Positions 35,789 to 44,761 of a DNA stretch of 64,000 nt are shown piece after piece (position 1 is the stretch's first letter; each line of letters begins with the position of its first letter). Position numbers and translations under genes: made by a program. The stretch comes from Thermoplasmata archaeon (GTDB taxonomy: Archaea > Thermoplasmatota > Thermoplasmata > Thermoplasmatales > GCA-001856825). Location: the NCBI GenBank assembly GCA_021797855.1, contig JAJZYX010000003.1:1-64000 (forward strand). The letters are read 5' to 3'. Below the pieces are notes generated by a model that made no database searches, had not been told where the DNA came from, and saw nothing but the letters and a program-made list of their open reading frames with translations.

Positions 35789-36492
35789 AGTCGCTAGTAT
35801 CATTCTTCACGCGAATCCCAGTAGGAGGGGTTGCTGAGGGACCAAGTAGACTCTATCTATTAGTTGTTGTTTCAGCCTTGATAGCTTTATTTCCGGTGGT
35901 AGTCTTTTTGATAACTTTTCAGTTTCTACCTAGGATCCTCGTCTCTATTTTGTCTCTCCTGTCCATATATACAACAACTGGCTTGCTACACGTTGACGGT
36001 TTGTCCGACTTTGCTGACGGCATAATGAAGAAGGGCTCTAAGGAAGAGAAGATCAAGGCGATGAAAGATGTTAACACTGGTGCTGCTGGACTGTTTTCAA
36101 TGATCATGGTGATAATTTCTGAAGTCTATGCAATATCTGTCGTCGGGGTTCAAATACAAACAGTAATCCTATTCTTCTTAGTTTCTGAAGTTTCGTCAAA
36201 ATTTTCAATGCTAGTTGGCCTTACATTCTTTCCGTCTCCTGACTCTGGTCTGGCACATATGTTGAAAGGAAGTACGAAGAAATATGACATTCCCATTTTT
36301 CTTGCTATCTCGCTGCCCGTTCTCTTTATATCATTTAGGATTTGGTTGAATATTCTAGTTGGAGGTGCCGTATCGATTGTAGTGGGATTGATTTCCTTGA
36401 AAAATTTTTCTTTCGTAAATGGAGACTCACTTGGTGCTATGAATGAAATTAGCAGGGCGGTGACAATGTGGTTGATCTGCTTGGGGTTGTGA
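35785..36492 (+). CDS. cobS: Adenosylcobinamide-GDP ribazoletransferase (cobalamin synthase)
   Basis: A 235-residue integral membrane enzyme that joins AdoCbi-GDP and alpha-ribazole (phosphate). Landmarks: 'FFTRIPVG' near the N-terminus and LLHVDGLSDFADGIM with the catalytic Asp residues, then 'KDVNTGAAGLFSM'. It has about six helices. The start is GTG 35785 overlapping the preceding stop by 4 nt, and the end overlaps cobY by 25 nt. Confidence 0.93.
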   Translation: MKSLVSFFTRIPVGGVAEGPSRLYLLVVVSALIALFPVVVFLITFQFLPRILVSILSLLSIYTTTGLLHVDGLSDFADGIMKKGSKEEKIKAMKDVNTGAAGLFSMIMVIISEVYAISVVGVQIQTVILFFLVSEVSSKFSMLVGLTFFPSPDSGLAHMLKGSTKKYDIPIFLAISLPVLFISFRIWLNILVGGAVSIVVGLISLKNFSFVNGDSLGAMNEISRAVTMWLICLGL

Positions 36493-36986
36493 TGGCAGGT
36501 GGAAAATCGTCCAGGTATGGGAAGGAAAAACTTTTGGAGGTCTTAAATGGGAAAAGGGTAATTGATATCGTGGTTGGAAACCTGTCTCTGTCAAGTGTGA
36601 AAAAAATCTTAATAGCTGTCTCTCCGAATGCCCCTAAAACTCTCCACTACTGCAAGAGATATGACTATATCCTTACTCCAGGAACCGGCTATCCAGAGGA
36701 CATAAAATTTCTCCTTGACAAGCTTTCAAAACCTTTGTTGATTGTCAATGGGGATTCTGTATTTGTAGATCCAGTGACTATCAATTCCTTTATCTCAAGA
36801 TATCACGGCAGAAGCATGACCGCAGTTGTAAATTTACCTAACGGCAAGGTATACATTGGTCTCAACATAGCAGTACCAGGGGATGAAGTCGATGAAGTCG
36901 TGGAATTCGGAAATCAGCTCCTCTCTCTGAATATAAACACCCCAGAAGACCTCGGGAGGGCAGAGACTATTGTCTCCAAGCGGTAG
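36468..36986 (+). CDS. cobY: Adenosylcobinamide-phosphate guanylyltransferase, archaeal CobY
   Basis: A 172-residue nucleotidyltransferase that replaces bacterial CobU and has no kinase activity. It begins with the nucleotide-binding 'MAGGKSSRYGKEKLLEV', and has 'LIVNGDSVFVDP' and 'NINTPEDL', as in CobY/MobA-like folds. The start is GTG 36468 or the nearby GTG/ATG at 36489/36492. It makes AdoCbi-GDP, the substrate of CobS encoded just before. Confidence 0.87.
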   Translation: MVDLLGVVMAGGKSSRYGKEKLLEVLNGKRVIDIVVGNLSLSSVKKILIAVSPNAPKTLHYCKRYDYILTPGTGYPEDIKFLLDKLSKPLLIVNGDSVFVDPVTINSFISRYHGRSMTAVVNLPNGKVYIGLNIAVPGDEVDEVVEFGNQLLSLNINTPEDLGRAETIVSKR

Positions 36987-37869
36987 GGAATTGTGGGTTT
37001 TAATCGTTTTAGTTGCACTCATAATAGATTTCATCTTTGAATATCCTAATAAAATACATCCTGTTGCGTGGACGGGGAAACTGCTTGGTTTATTTGATAA
37101 TCACAGATTGTCTTCAACTCATAGAGGTGAATTCATTAACGGGATGACCTCGGTCTTAGTAACGATTTTAATATGGATGATAGTCCTTTATTTTACTGGA
37201 CTCCTACCACTAACTATTAGAACGATAATAGAGATTTACATACTAAAGTCCACATTTTCCATAGGAGGGTTGGTTAAATCTGTTAGAAGGTGCGAAACAG
37301 ATGATACCGAAACATTGAGGAGAAACGTTGCCCAGATTGTTTCAAGGGATGTAACAAATCTGGACCAGAATCATTTGTACTCAGCGGCATTCGAGTCCGG
37401 GGCAGAAAATCTGGTCGACTCGGTTGTTTCACCTTTGTTCTATTTTGCTCTGTTTGGAATTTGGGGGGCTGTTGTTTTCAGGATAGTAAATACTGCCGAT
37501 GCAATGATTGGATACAGGAACGATAAGTACGAATTCTACGGTAAATTTGCTGCAAGAGCTGATGATGTTCTGAATTTCCTGCCATCACGAATCTTTGCCT
37601 TGATAGTGATGGTGGCAAACCCTAGACGTGTTTACAAGAACTTGAAAAATTACAGTAAATTGAAGATAAATGGGATGTACTCCATGGCGACCGTTGCTGC
37701 GGTTTTCGACGTGAAAATAGAGAAAATCGGTCACTATTACGTGGATGGTAGATCATTCCCAAATGAGCGCTCACTTAGGAAGCTTGAATATGCGATATAC
37801 TTAATATCGTATTCCCTATTTTTCGTATTAATAGGGGTGGTATATTTTCATGGAACATGGTGGAGCTAG
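36970..37869 (+). CDS. cbiB: Adenosylcobinamide-phosphate synthase CbiB
   Basis: A 299-residue membrane protein that attaches (R)-1-amino-2-propanol phosphate to cobyric acid. Family motifs include 'IIDFIFEYPNKIHPVAWTGKL', 'QIVSRDVTNLDQNHLYSAAFES' followed by 'ENLVDSVVSPLFYF', and 'NTADAMIGYRNDKYEFYGKFAARADDVLNFLPSR' in separate parts. I chose TTG 36970 because ggaggg lies 9 nt before it; TTG 36991 is possible. It overlaps cobY and cobD by 17-20 nt. Confidence 0.9.
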   Translation: MSPSGRELWVLIVLVALIIDFIFEYPNKIHPVAWTGKLLGLFDNHRLSSTHRGEFINGMTSVLVTILIWMIVLYFTGLLPLTIRTIIEIYILKSTFSIGGLVKSVRRCETDDTETLRRNVAQIVSRDVTNLDQNHLYSAAFESGAENLVDSVVSPLFYFALFGIWGAVVFRIVNTADAMIGYRNDKYEFYGKFAARADDVLNFLPSRIFALIVMVANPRRVYKNLKNYSKLKINGMYSMATVAAVFDVKIEKIGHYYVDGRSFPNERSLRKLEYAIYLISYSLFFVLIGVVYFHGTWWS

Positions 37870-38827
37870 AGAAGGGGAAGAACATCTTATGGATTTTTCC
37901 TACTCCGCGAATCCATACAGGCCACCGTTTGTCAGGAGAGCCCTTCAAAGGGCAAAAATTGATAGGTATCCCTACTGCAATGACAGATTCGAAAGAGGTA
38001 TAAGGGATAAGTATCGCATCCCGCAGGAAGTTGTTATAACTGCGGGCATCACAGAGCTGATTCAGATAATTATATCCTATTTCAGACGGAGAAGGATAGT
38101 CTCTCTGAGAAGTACATATGGGGAGTATGCCAGAACTGCAAGACTCTTTGGTTCTGAGCTTGAAATAATTACCGACCCAGATCCAGATATAGCGGTACTG
38201 ACGCCAAAGAAAGAGGATGTCCTCTTCTTTGCCAATCCCAATAACCCCACGGGGAAGTATTACAAATACGTTAATGAGCTGGCCGAGCAGGCAGAAGCCA
38301 AAGGATTCATGCTCATATTGGATGAAGCGTTCATCGATTTTGTTGATTCAGTAGTTCCATACGACATCAACGACAACGTGGTTGTAATGCGGTCTTTCAG
38401 CAAGGCCTACAACCTCTCGGGAATTAGGATCGGTTACGCAATAGCTTCAAAGCCACTTGCAGAGAGATTTAGGGAGATGAGGCTTCCCTGGGGCATCGGT
38501 TCACTGGGCTGTGCATTTATAGAGGAAATTCTGAAGGATAGGGAATTTCTACCAAATTCCCTGAAAAAAATTCGCAGGGAGAGAAGAAGGATTTCTGAGA
38601 CCACAGGCCTTAGAACTGACTCCAATTACTTTCTAGCCTCGATGGGGGATGCTAAAGTTGCAGTTAATAGACTTAAACAAAAGGGAATACTCGTAAGGGA
38701 CTGTTCATCGTTCGGGCTTCCTGATGCCATTAGATTCTCCATAAGGAGCAAGAAAGACAACGATCTTCTCCTTTCTTCGCTAAAGGATATGGAGGTGATG
38801 CCCCCTGACTACGTATCGTTCGAGTAG
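37850..38827 (+). CDS. cobD: CobD-like threonine-phosphate decarboxylase (PLP fold type I)
   Basis: A 325-residue aminotransferase-like protein. It begins EHGGAREGEEHLMDFSYSANP, the CobD-type opening, and has 'FFANPNNPTGKYY', 'LILDEAFIDF' and the PLP lysine in RSFSKAYNLSGIRIGYA. CobD makes aminopropanol phosphate from L-threonine phosphate for CbiB, the neighbour. Close relatives are histidinol-phosphate aminotransferases; the locus and the HGG start favour CobD. No threonine kinase is seen in the locus. Confidence 0.87.
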   Translation: MEHGGAREGEEHLMDFSYSANPYRPPFVRRALQRAKIDRYPYCNDRFERGIRDKYRIPQEVVITAGITELIQIIISYFRRRRIVSLRSTYGEYARTARLFGSELEIITDPDPDIAVLTPKKEDVLFFANPNNPTGKYYKYVNELAEQAEAKGFMLILDEAFIDFVDSVVPYDINDNVVVMRSFSKAYNLSGIRIGYAIASKPLAERFREMRLPWGIGSLGCAFIEEILKDREFLPNSLKKIRRERRRISETTGLRTDSNYFLASMGDAKVAVNRLKQKGILVRDCSSFGLPDAIRFSIRSKKDNDLLLSSLKDMEVMPPDYVSFE

Positions 38828-38840
38828 GTTCAGACCATTG

Positions 38841-40268
38841 ATGATTTTAGGCACGTCCTCAGGAGTTGGAAAATCGCTCATGGTAACAGCTCTATGTAGA
38901 ATATTCTCTGATATGGGAATCAGAGTTGCGCCATTCAAGGTGCAGAATATGTCCCTGAATGCTGGAGCTGCAGATGGGGGAGAGATGGCATATGCGCAGA
39001 TTGTTCAGGCATTTGCAGCGGGTATTGAACCGTCAGTCCACATGAATCCCATCCTCCTAAAACCGGAGGGTGATAGAACGCACGTAATTGTCCAGGGAAA
39101 ACACATAGGCACTTATGATTCGGGTCGCTACTTCACGGAGGGAAACGAATCTCTCTTGAAGAAGGCATTGGAATCCTTTAATTTACTCAAGAGAACTTAT
39201 GATCTAATAGTAATTGAGGGGGCGGGGTCTCCTGCAGAGATAAACCTAAGGGGGGACATAGCTAATACGAGATTCTCTAAACTTGTTGGAGCCAGGGAAA
39301 TTCTAGTAGTTGATATCGAGAGAGGTGGTGCGTTTGCGAGTACTGTTGGAACACTAGACCTTGTCTCCTTCAATGATTTAATCGGGATAATAGTGAATAA
39401 ATTTAGAGGGGACGAAAAGCTTCTCAAACCTGGGTACGATTACATAGAGAGAAGATTTTCAACTAAGATTCTCGGGACCGTCCCATTTGTGCCAAACAGC
39501 ATCCCGGAAGAAGACTCTCTTAGAACGTACCACAGGCGGGATGGGAAACCAATGGTGGGAATAGTAAAGACCCCAAACATGGCGAATGCAACCGACTTCG
39601 AGATATTGGAAAGGTATCAACGCATAGGCTTTCAGTTTATTACAAAACCAGAATTAATGGAGAAATCTGATATTATTATCCTACCTGGCTCCAAGCTTAC
39701 CACAGTTGACCTAGATCATCTTAAAAGGGAAGGGTACATTGACGGTCTAAGAAATATTTCAGGTGAGAGGTACATAATGGGGATTTGCGGAGGGCTCCAA
39801 ATTCTTGGTAAATGGGTGAATGACGTAGAGGAAACTGGCAGAGGAAAGATTGAGGGTGCAGGATTGCTGGACATAAGCACTATCTTGAAGGGAAGGAAAG
39901 TGGTAAGGCGTGTGAGATCGAGGATTCTGTACCCTGAAATGAAAGGGATATTTGTTGACGGTTATGAAATACATACCGGAAGGTCTGCAGGCAAACCCCA
40001 TTTTTCAAACATAATCTCTGAAGATGGCAAGAACACAAATCTAATGGAGGGATCATATAAGTCGAAAGTCATCGGAACCTATATACATGGTATATTTGAC
40101 AACACTCACTTCACTCAAACACTTTTCAATCTTGTGAGAAGGGGTCTCGGTATGGAACCCTTAGAGGAACCGGCAGTAGTAAGCACCGATTACGAAATAA
40201 GGAGATTCTCCGATGTGGTGAAAAAAAGCATTGACTTGGACTACATCTTGAAGTCATTGAAAAAGTAA
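38841..40268 (+). CDS. cbiP: Cobyric acid synthase
   Basis: A 475-residue glutamine amidotransferase amidating positions b, d, e and g of the corrin ring. P-loop ILGTSSGVGKSLMV, 'FKVQNMSLNAG', 'MNPILLKPEGDRTHVIVQGK'-like segment, and the GATase Cys in 'MGICGGLQILG' with the His in 'THGIFDN'-like YIHGIFDN. The start is ATG 38841 or the TTG just before. Last gene of the plus-strand arm; 142 bp follow before acyP. Confidence 0.93.
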   Translation: MILGTSSGVGKSLMVTALCRIFSDMGIRVAPFKVQNMSLNAGAADGGEMAYAQIVQAFAAGIEPSVHMNPILLKPEGDRTHVIVQGKHIGTYDSGRYFTEGNESLLKKALESFNLLKRTYDLIVIEGAGSPAEINLRGDIANTRFSKLVGAREILVVDIERGGAFASTVGTLDLVSFNDLIGIIVNKFRGDEKLLKPGYDYIERRFSTKILGTVPFVPNSIPEEDSLRTYHRRDGKPMVGIVKTPNMANATDFEILERYQRIGFQFITKPELMEKSDIIILPGSKLTTVDLDHLKREGYIDGLRNISGERYIMGICGGLQILGKWVNDVEETGRGKIEGAGLLDISTILKGRKVVRRVRSRILYPEMKGIFVDGYEIHTGRSAGKPHFSNIISEDGKNTNLMEGSYKSKVIGTYIHGIFDNTHFTQTLFNLVRRGLGMEPLEEPAVVSTDYEIRRFSDVVKKSIDLDYILKSLKK

Positions 40269-40410
40269 AAGGCTTTTCGTAGGTATACTTAACTAGATTT
40301 GATCTGACATAAGATTTCACAGTTATTGCACTGTGCATACATCACCGAGGTACTAATACAAAAATTCAGAGCAGCACTAAATATTTGAATGTCTTGAATA
40401 TCGCTTAATA

Positions 40411-40677
40411 ATGCAGTGCAACGTGAAATTTTATGGAATTGTTCAGGGCGTGGGGTTTAGAGAGCGAACAAGGAGAATGGCAAAATCCCTAAATCTAAAA
40501 GGGTGGGTAAGGAACCTGAGAGATGGTTCTGTAGAAGCTATGATACAAGGAGATCCGGATTTAGTCGAGAGGCTGATCCAGTACTGCACTTCGGAAATCC
40601 CAAATGCCCTAGTGACAGATATTAAGAAAAGGTATGTCGAAGAGGATGACTTTGATAATTTTAAAATAATAAAATAA
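40411..40677 (+). CDS. acyP: Acylphosphatase
   Basis: An 88-residue enzyme hydrolysing carboxyl-phosphate bonds. It contains the full signature: GIVQGVGFRERTRRMA with the phosphate-binding loop and catalytic Arg, and 'LKGWVRNLRDGSVE' with the catalytic Asn. Length fits. A TATA-like box (aaatatttg, about 40379-40387) is 25 bp before ATG 40411. It is convergent with the peroxiredoxin gene, 5 bp apart. Confidence 0.95.
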   Translation: MQCNVKFYGIVQGVGFRERTRRMAKSLNLKGWVRNLRDGSVEAMIQGDPDLVERLIQYCTSEIPNALVTDIKKRYVEEDDFDNFKIIK

Positions 40678-40682
40678 AAAGG

Positions 40683-41201
40683 TTAGACCTTCAGAGTGGC
40701 CTTCCCAGGTTCCCAGTTGACTGGGCATAACCCGCCCGTTTGAAGAGCTGCTAGAACCCTGTACGTCTCTTCAGTGCTTCTGCCTACATTATCGTCAGTA
40801 ATGACAACATATTTTATGATCCCTTCTGGGTTTATTATGAAGAGACCTCTGTGTGAGTTACCAGATACCTCATCTAGCACTCCGTAGTCCCTGGATATTT
40901 CCCCCTTCCTGTCCTCCACCATGGGATATTTAGCTGCGGCAACTCTTTCGTCGTGCTCCACCCACGCTTTGTGAACGTATACTGTATCTCGACTAACTGC
41001 CACGATCTCAGCTCCAGCCTTCTTGAAATCCTTGTACTTCTCTGCGAACCCTTCTATTTCAGTTGGGCAGACGAACGTGAAATCTGCAGGGTAGAAGAAG
41101 AGGATTACCCATTTCCCTCTGAGCTTTGATAGCCTAAAGTCCTCTATTTTCCCATCCACGAAAGCCTTTGCCTCAAAATCAGGTGCCTTTTTTCCAATCA
41201 T
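40683..41201 (-). CDS. Peroxiredoxin, AhpC/typical 2-Cys type
   Basis: A 172-residue peroxidase. The peroxidatic Cys is in 'DFTFVCPTEIEGF' (about residue 46) and the resolving Cys in 'GGLCPVNWEPGK' near the C-terminus. It differs from the Bcp-type protein at 8071, so at least two peroxiredoxin classes are present. It is one of the few genes with a good Shine-Dalgarno: ggtgatt 3-9 bases before ATG 41201, with a TATA-like box about 40 bp upstream. Confidence 0.94.
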   Translation of the reverse strand: MIGKKAPDFEAKAFVDGKIEDFRLSKLRGKWVILFFYPADFTFVCPTEIEGFAEKYKDFKKAGAEIVAVSRDTVYVHKAWVEHDERVAAAKYPMVEDRKGEISRDYGVLDEVSGNSHRGLFIINPEGIIKYVVITDDNVGRSTEETYRVLAALQTGGLCPVNWEPGKATLKV

Positions 41202-41318
41202 TTAATCACCATTTAATACTTGAAGAATAGTTAATTCGGAAATATAAATCTTAGTAACACCTTTGAGAACCACTGGCTCCTGAACGAATGAAGTCTCGCT
41301 ATTATTCTAACTCCAGAC

Positions 41319-42323
41319 TCAATAGTAGTTGGCATATTTCAACCCATAATTCGAGACTGCAACGCCCCTCCCTGAAACCACTATACCTAGTTCTTGGGGA
41401 TTGAACTTGGACAGTTCCTGGATCACTTGGTCTTCGTCTTTCTTTGATGCTATTACCATCATCCCTATACCCATATTGAAGACCTCAAACGCCTCCTGGT
41501 AGGAAATGCCGCCATCGTTGATTATTTTTGTAAATAAATCTGGAATTTTTGGGTAGGTCAGTCTGTACCCTTTTTTGTTAAGTCTCAGCAAATTTCTGAT
41601 CCCTCCGCCCGTTATGTGAGCTATACCGTGGATGTCAAGCTCCTGCGTCAGCTTGTAGACTTCCTTAGAGTAGATTCTAGTCCCTTTCAGAAGCTTTTTC
41701 CACAGTTTCTCCCCGTGGAAATTTTTATTGAGGAGGTCTGGCCTGGCCTCATATGTCCTCCTGATCAGAGAAAAACCGTTGGAATGAAAGCCGCTAGATT
41801 CCAGGCCGATTATCCTGTCCCCTTCCTTAACAAATCTTCCAGTAATCACCTTCCCACGCTCCAGGTACCCAACGACTGTCCCGGAGATATCAATTCCCTT
41901 CACAAGGTCTGGTACTGAGGCAGTTTCCCCACCGACCATAGGTATCCCTGCTTCTCTGCAGGCCTCATTGATGCTCCTACCAAGCATTCTGCCGGAATCT
42001 TCGTCCAGAACCGAACCTGCTATATAATCAACCATAGCCATTGGCTCAGCGCCCATACAGACTATGTCGTTTACATTCATCCCAACGAGATCGTATCCCA
42101 GCTCATCCATGTATTTGTGCTCAAGCGCCATGATTGTCTTGGTACCAACGTTGTCTGTGTGAATTGCGATGTAGTTCCCCATAAAAGAAACTAGTCCGGA
42201 GTAGTGACCGATATCCGTTGCCCTCCTGTATTTTCCACCTTTGAATGTGAGCTCTGAGATAATTGACCTTCTAAAATTTCCGACTGAGTCAAAGTCCACT
42301 CCGCTCTCGCTATACTTAGTCAT
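41319..42323 (-). CDS. purM: Phosphoribosylformylglycinamidine cyclo-ligase
   Basis: A 334-residue enzyme of purine synthesis (FGAM to AIR). Family motifs: 'GVDFDSVGNFRRSI', 'HTDNVGTKTIMALEH', 'GMNVNDIVCMGAEPMAMVDYIA', 'MVGGETASVPDL', 'GLESSGFHSNGFSLIR', 'AHITGGGIRNLLRL'. A TATA-like box at about 42344-42356 supports ATG 42323. Divergent from the tRNA methyltransferase gene. No other pur genes are in the window. Confidence 0.95.
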   Translation of the reverse strand: MTKYSESGVDFDSVGNFRRSIISELTFKGGKYRRATDIGHYSGLVSFMGNYIAIHTDNVGTKTIMALEHKYMDELGYDLVGMNVNDIVCMGAEPMAMVDYIAGSVLDEDSGRMLGRSINEACREAGIPMVGGETASVPDLVKGIDISGTVVGYLERGKVITGRFVKEGDRIIGLESSGFHSNGFSLIRRTYEARPDLLNKNFHGEKLWKKLLKGTRIYSKEVYKLTQELDIHGIAHITGGGIRNLLRLNKKGYRLTYPKIPDLFTKIINDGGISYQEAFEVFNMGIGMMVIASKKDEDQVIQELSKFNPQELGIVVSGRGVAVSNYGLKYANYY

Positions 42324-42393
42324 CTCTTTTGTAAATGCGAAGGTTGATTAAGAATATCGCTGTATTCATTTACCTTAAGAAGATAGGGAACTG

Positions 42394-43311
42394 GTGAAGC
42401 TAGTATCTGAGTTCCCCGGTGGAAACAGCGAGATTTCCAAAGCGGAGATTTCGGGATTGCTTCGCAGCTATGGCGGGAAAATACTGGGAGAGAATAAGAG
42501 GCTCATCTTCTTTTCAACAGATCGCCCTGATGAAGTGGCGAGAAGAGTAGCTTTTTCTAAAAGAATTGGGAGGATCATCGAGAATGAACGAATTGAGCTT
42601 CCGCAGTCAGCCACTTATTCCATCCGGGAAGAGAAGGGTAACGGGAAACCCTCTTTGATAGAGGAGGTTGCCAAAAAAATCAGAGGAAGGGTCAATCTAG
42701 ACAACCCTGATTTTTTATTCCATATCTATAATTTTGAAGAACCGATTATTGCGCAAGTGATACATGAGAGAAAAATGAAGGAGCTGATCGACCCTCGATA
42801 TTATTCAAGACCGTTCAACCACCCTTCAAGCATATCACCGATGATCGCAAGGGGTATGCTGAATATTGCAGGGGTGAGGGAGAGTGAGAGGTTTGTTGAC
42901 CCATTTGCTGGAACCGGAACCTATCTGATAGAGGGGTACAGGATGGGAATCATAGGGTTCGGCATAGACAGGAACCCAAAGATGGTAGAGGGTGGAAACC
43001 GTAATCTCAGGCACTTTGGATTCCCTCCCAACATTGTCCAGGGAGACTTTGCTGATCTGACATCTATCGACGATTTGTCCGCAATTGTGACAGACCCCCC
43101 TTACGGGAGAGGGTCGAAAATTTTTTCTCAATCGCGAGAGACTCTTTACCAGAGATTATTTTCACTCATATCCAGAGCGAAGGTCCCAGCCGTATTCTGT
43201 ATTCCTTCGATTTCCCTTTTAGACACTGCGAGTGAGTATATTGATCTAAAGGTAGTGGCATCTATAAGGGTGCATTCCTCACTCACGAGGTACATAGCAA
43301 TTTCCAAGTGA
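42394..43311 (+). CDS. tRNA (guanine(10)-N2)-methyltransferase, archaeal Trm-G10/Trm11 type
   Basis: A 305-residue enzyme. The first half is THUMP-like, and the second half is a Rossmann methyltransferase with 'FVDPFAGTGTYLIEGYRMGI', 'GIDRNPKMVEGG' and the catalytic motif TDPPYGRGSK (D-P-P-Y type for exocyclic amines). 'RPFNHPSSISPMIARGMLNIAG' is typical of the family. The start is GTG 42394. It is 70 bp from divergent purM. Confidence 0.85.
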   Translation: MKLVSEFPGGNSEISKAEISGLLRSYGGKILGENKRLIFFSTDRPDEVARRVAFSKRIGRIIENERIELPQSATYSIREEKGNGKPSLIEEVAKKIRGRVNLDNPDFLFHIYNFEEPIIAQVIHERKMKELIDPRYYSRPFNHPSSISPMIARGMLNIAGVRESERFVDPFAGTGTYLIEGYRMGIIGFGIDRNPKMVEGGNRNLRHFGFPPNIVQGDFADLTSIDDLSAIVTDPPYGRGSKIFSQSRETLYQRLFSLISRAKVPAVFCIPSISLLDTASEYIDLKVVASIRVHSSLTRYIAISK

Positions 43312-43433
43312 TTTTTCCTTCCATGAGTGAAAAAAAATCATTTGCCCACTTCCGGTCCCGGGTAAGCTAGGCCTTGCCGACAATAAACAGTCTCACCCTA
43401 AAACTTATAACTTGCGAATCCTATTCTTTCTCA

Positions 43434-44180
43434 ATGAGCGATAACCCCTTCTTCAAAAACTTTGCAAAGAGCTATTCCAGTAACAATTCCTTCAAGTCAG
43501 GTAAAGATCTCAAGACCCTTATGAATTTGCTGCCGGCGAGCATCCAAATAGCTCTGGATGTTGCGACCGGAACAGGATTTGTTGCGCTCGAACTTTCACG
43601 CCGGAGCGAGAAAGTGATAGCTCTTGATACCACTGACGCAATGCTCTCTGAAGCCAAAAAGCTTCTGACATCTAACAAAATGACCAATGTGGAATTTGTG
43701 AAATCCGACTATTACTCCTACGACACCTTCCTGAAATTCGACCTCATAACGTGCAGGAGGGCGCTTCACCACTTTGACCACAAAGAGGTGTTCTTCAAGA
43801 AGTCTAAGGAGTTGCTGAAGGAAAATGGAATACTGGCAATTATTGACATGATCGTACCTGACTCGGACAAGGCAGATCTGGTTAATCAACTTGAAAGGAA
43901 AAGGGACCCGACCCATGTGGCCGCATTGAATGAAGGTGAGCTGCTGTTCTATCTCAAATCGGCTGGCTTCAGGATCATGAAGACGGAGGTGGAGAGTGAA
44001 GAGATGAGGTTCGAGGATTGGCTCCATCCCGTTGAAACAAATTCTATTAACGGAATTGAATGCAAGAAATTCATAAACGGTCTTTCAGATTCGGAGCTTA
44101 AATCGATGAACTATGATAGGCATTCCAATACGATGACGAAGAGACGGATTATCGTAACTGCGTCGCCAGCCGGCTCATAG
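43434..44180 (+). CDS. Class I SAM-dependent methyltransferase
   Basis: A 248-residue UbiE/BioC-like methyltransferase. Motif I is 'ALDVATGTGFVALEL', motif II 'VIALDTTDAMLSEAKK', then 'DLITCRRALHHFDHK' and 'GILAIIDMIVPD'. The substrate is unknown. I chose ATG 43434, not upstream codons, because a TATA-like box (acttataac, 43403-43411) lies 25 bp before it. Confidence 0.83.
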   Translation: MSDNPFFKNFAKSYSSNNSFKSGKDLKTLMNLLPASIQIALDVATGTGFVALELSRRSEKVIALDTTDAMLSEAKKLLTSNKMTNVEFVKSDYYSYDTFLKFDLITCRRALHHFDHKEVFFKKSKELLKENGILAIIDMIVPDSDKADLVNQLERKRDPTHVAALNEGELLFYLKSAGFRIMKTEVESEEMRFEDWLHPVETNSINGIECKKFINGLSDSELKSMNYDRHSNTMTKRRIIVTASPAGS

Positions 44181-44241
44181 AGACAGCAACAAAAAATTAC
44201 GGGAAACAAAGTACTAAATATAATATCGTGATTCGAGGGCA

Positions 44242-44478
44242 ATGGTCAAGAGAACATACCTCTCCATAATATTCAATACTGAGGGTGAGAGACCCTCCGA
44301 GATAATATCCAGGCTGCAATCTCTTGGCTTCAAACCCATAACAGGAACGAGGGACCTTGTGTATGAGTGGGGGGACCACGCAACTGTGTCAGATGCCATT
44401 TCACTCATAGACAGAGTTCACGCAACACTTGGCGGCTTCAACGTTCTCTTTACCGCTGAGACGATAGACGAAAGATAG
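44242..44478 (+). CDS. Small conserved-looking protein of unknown function
   Basis: A 78-residue protein. Its pattern of two strand-helix-strand units (RTYLSIIFNT, EIISRLQSLGF, DLVYEW, VSDAISLIDRVHATL, NVLFTAETI) suggests a ferredoxin-like or ACT-like fold. A TATA-like box (taaatataat, about 44215-44224) is 25 bp upstream of ATG 44242. Its last 29 nt overlap the 3' end of rnp4 on the other strand. Confidence 0.65.
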   Translation: MVKRTYLSIIFNTEGERPSEIISRLQSLGFKPITGTRDLVYEWGDHATVSDAISLIDRVHATLGGFNVLFTAETIDER

Positions 44479-44761
44479 GAATTCTTCTGACGTAGCCACA
44501 AACACCGCAGCTGACCGTAATAGTGGAATTGTTTATTCTGACTCTTCCACTACCTGAATATATCCCGTTCTTGCATCTCTTGCAGACCCACGTTTTTGCG
44601 TCAACCGTAACTTTTGACTTATATTTCGTTGAATACAGGTAAATCAATTCATATTTCCGGTTGGCTTGCTTAAACCTCTTCTCTCTTTCGTCTTTCAGCG
44701 CAAGCGCGAACAGCTCCGCCATTCTCTGTTCCGCTACTCTCTTCTCACTTGACTTCGGCAT
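44450..44761 (-). CDS. rnp4: RNase P protein component 4 (Rpp21/Rpr2)
   Basis: A 103-residue protein of archaeal RNase P, which matures tRNA 5' ends. The sequence has an N-terminal helical part (ALALKDEREKRFKQANRKY) and a zinc ribbon with CKRC and CGVCG plus 'SGRVRINNS', as in Rpp21. Start ATG 44761 overlaps the pyrC end by 17 nt. It is last in the queE-AMMECR1-pyrC-rnp4 group. Confidence 0.9.
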   Translation of the reverse strand: MPKSSEKRVAEQRMAELFALALKDEREKRFKQANRKYELIYLYSTKYKSKVTVDAKTWVCKRCKNGIYSGSGRVRINNSTITVSCGVCGYVRRIPIFRLSSQR

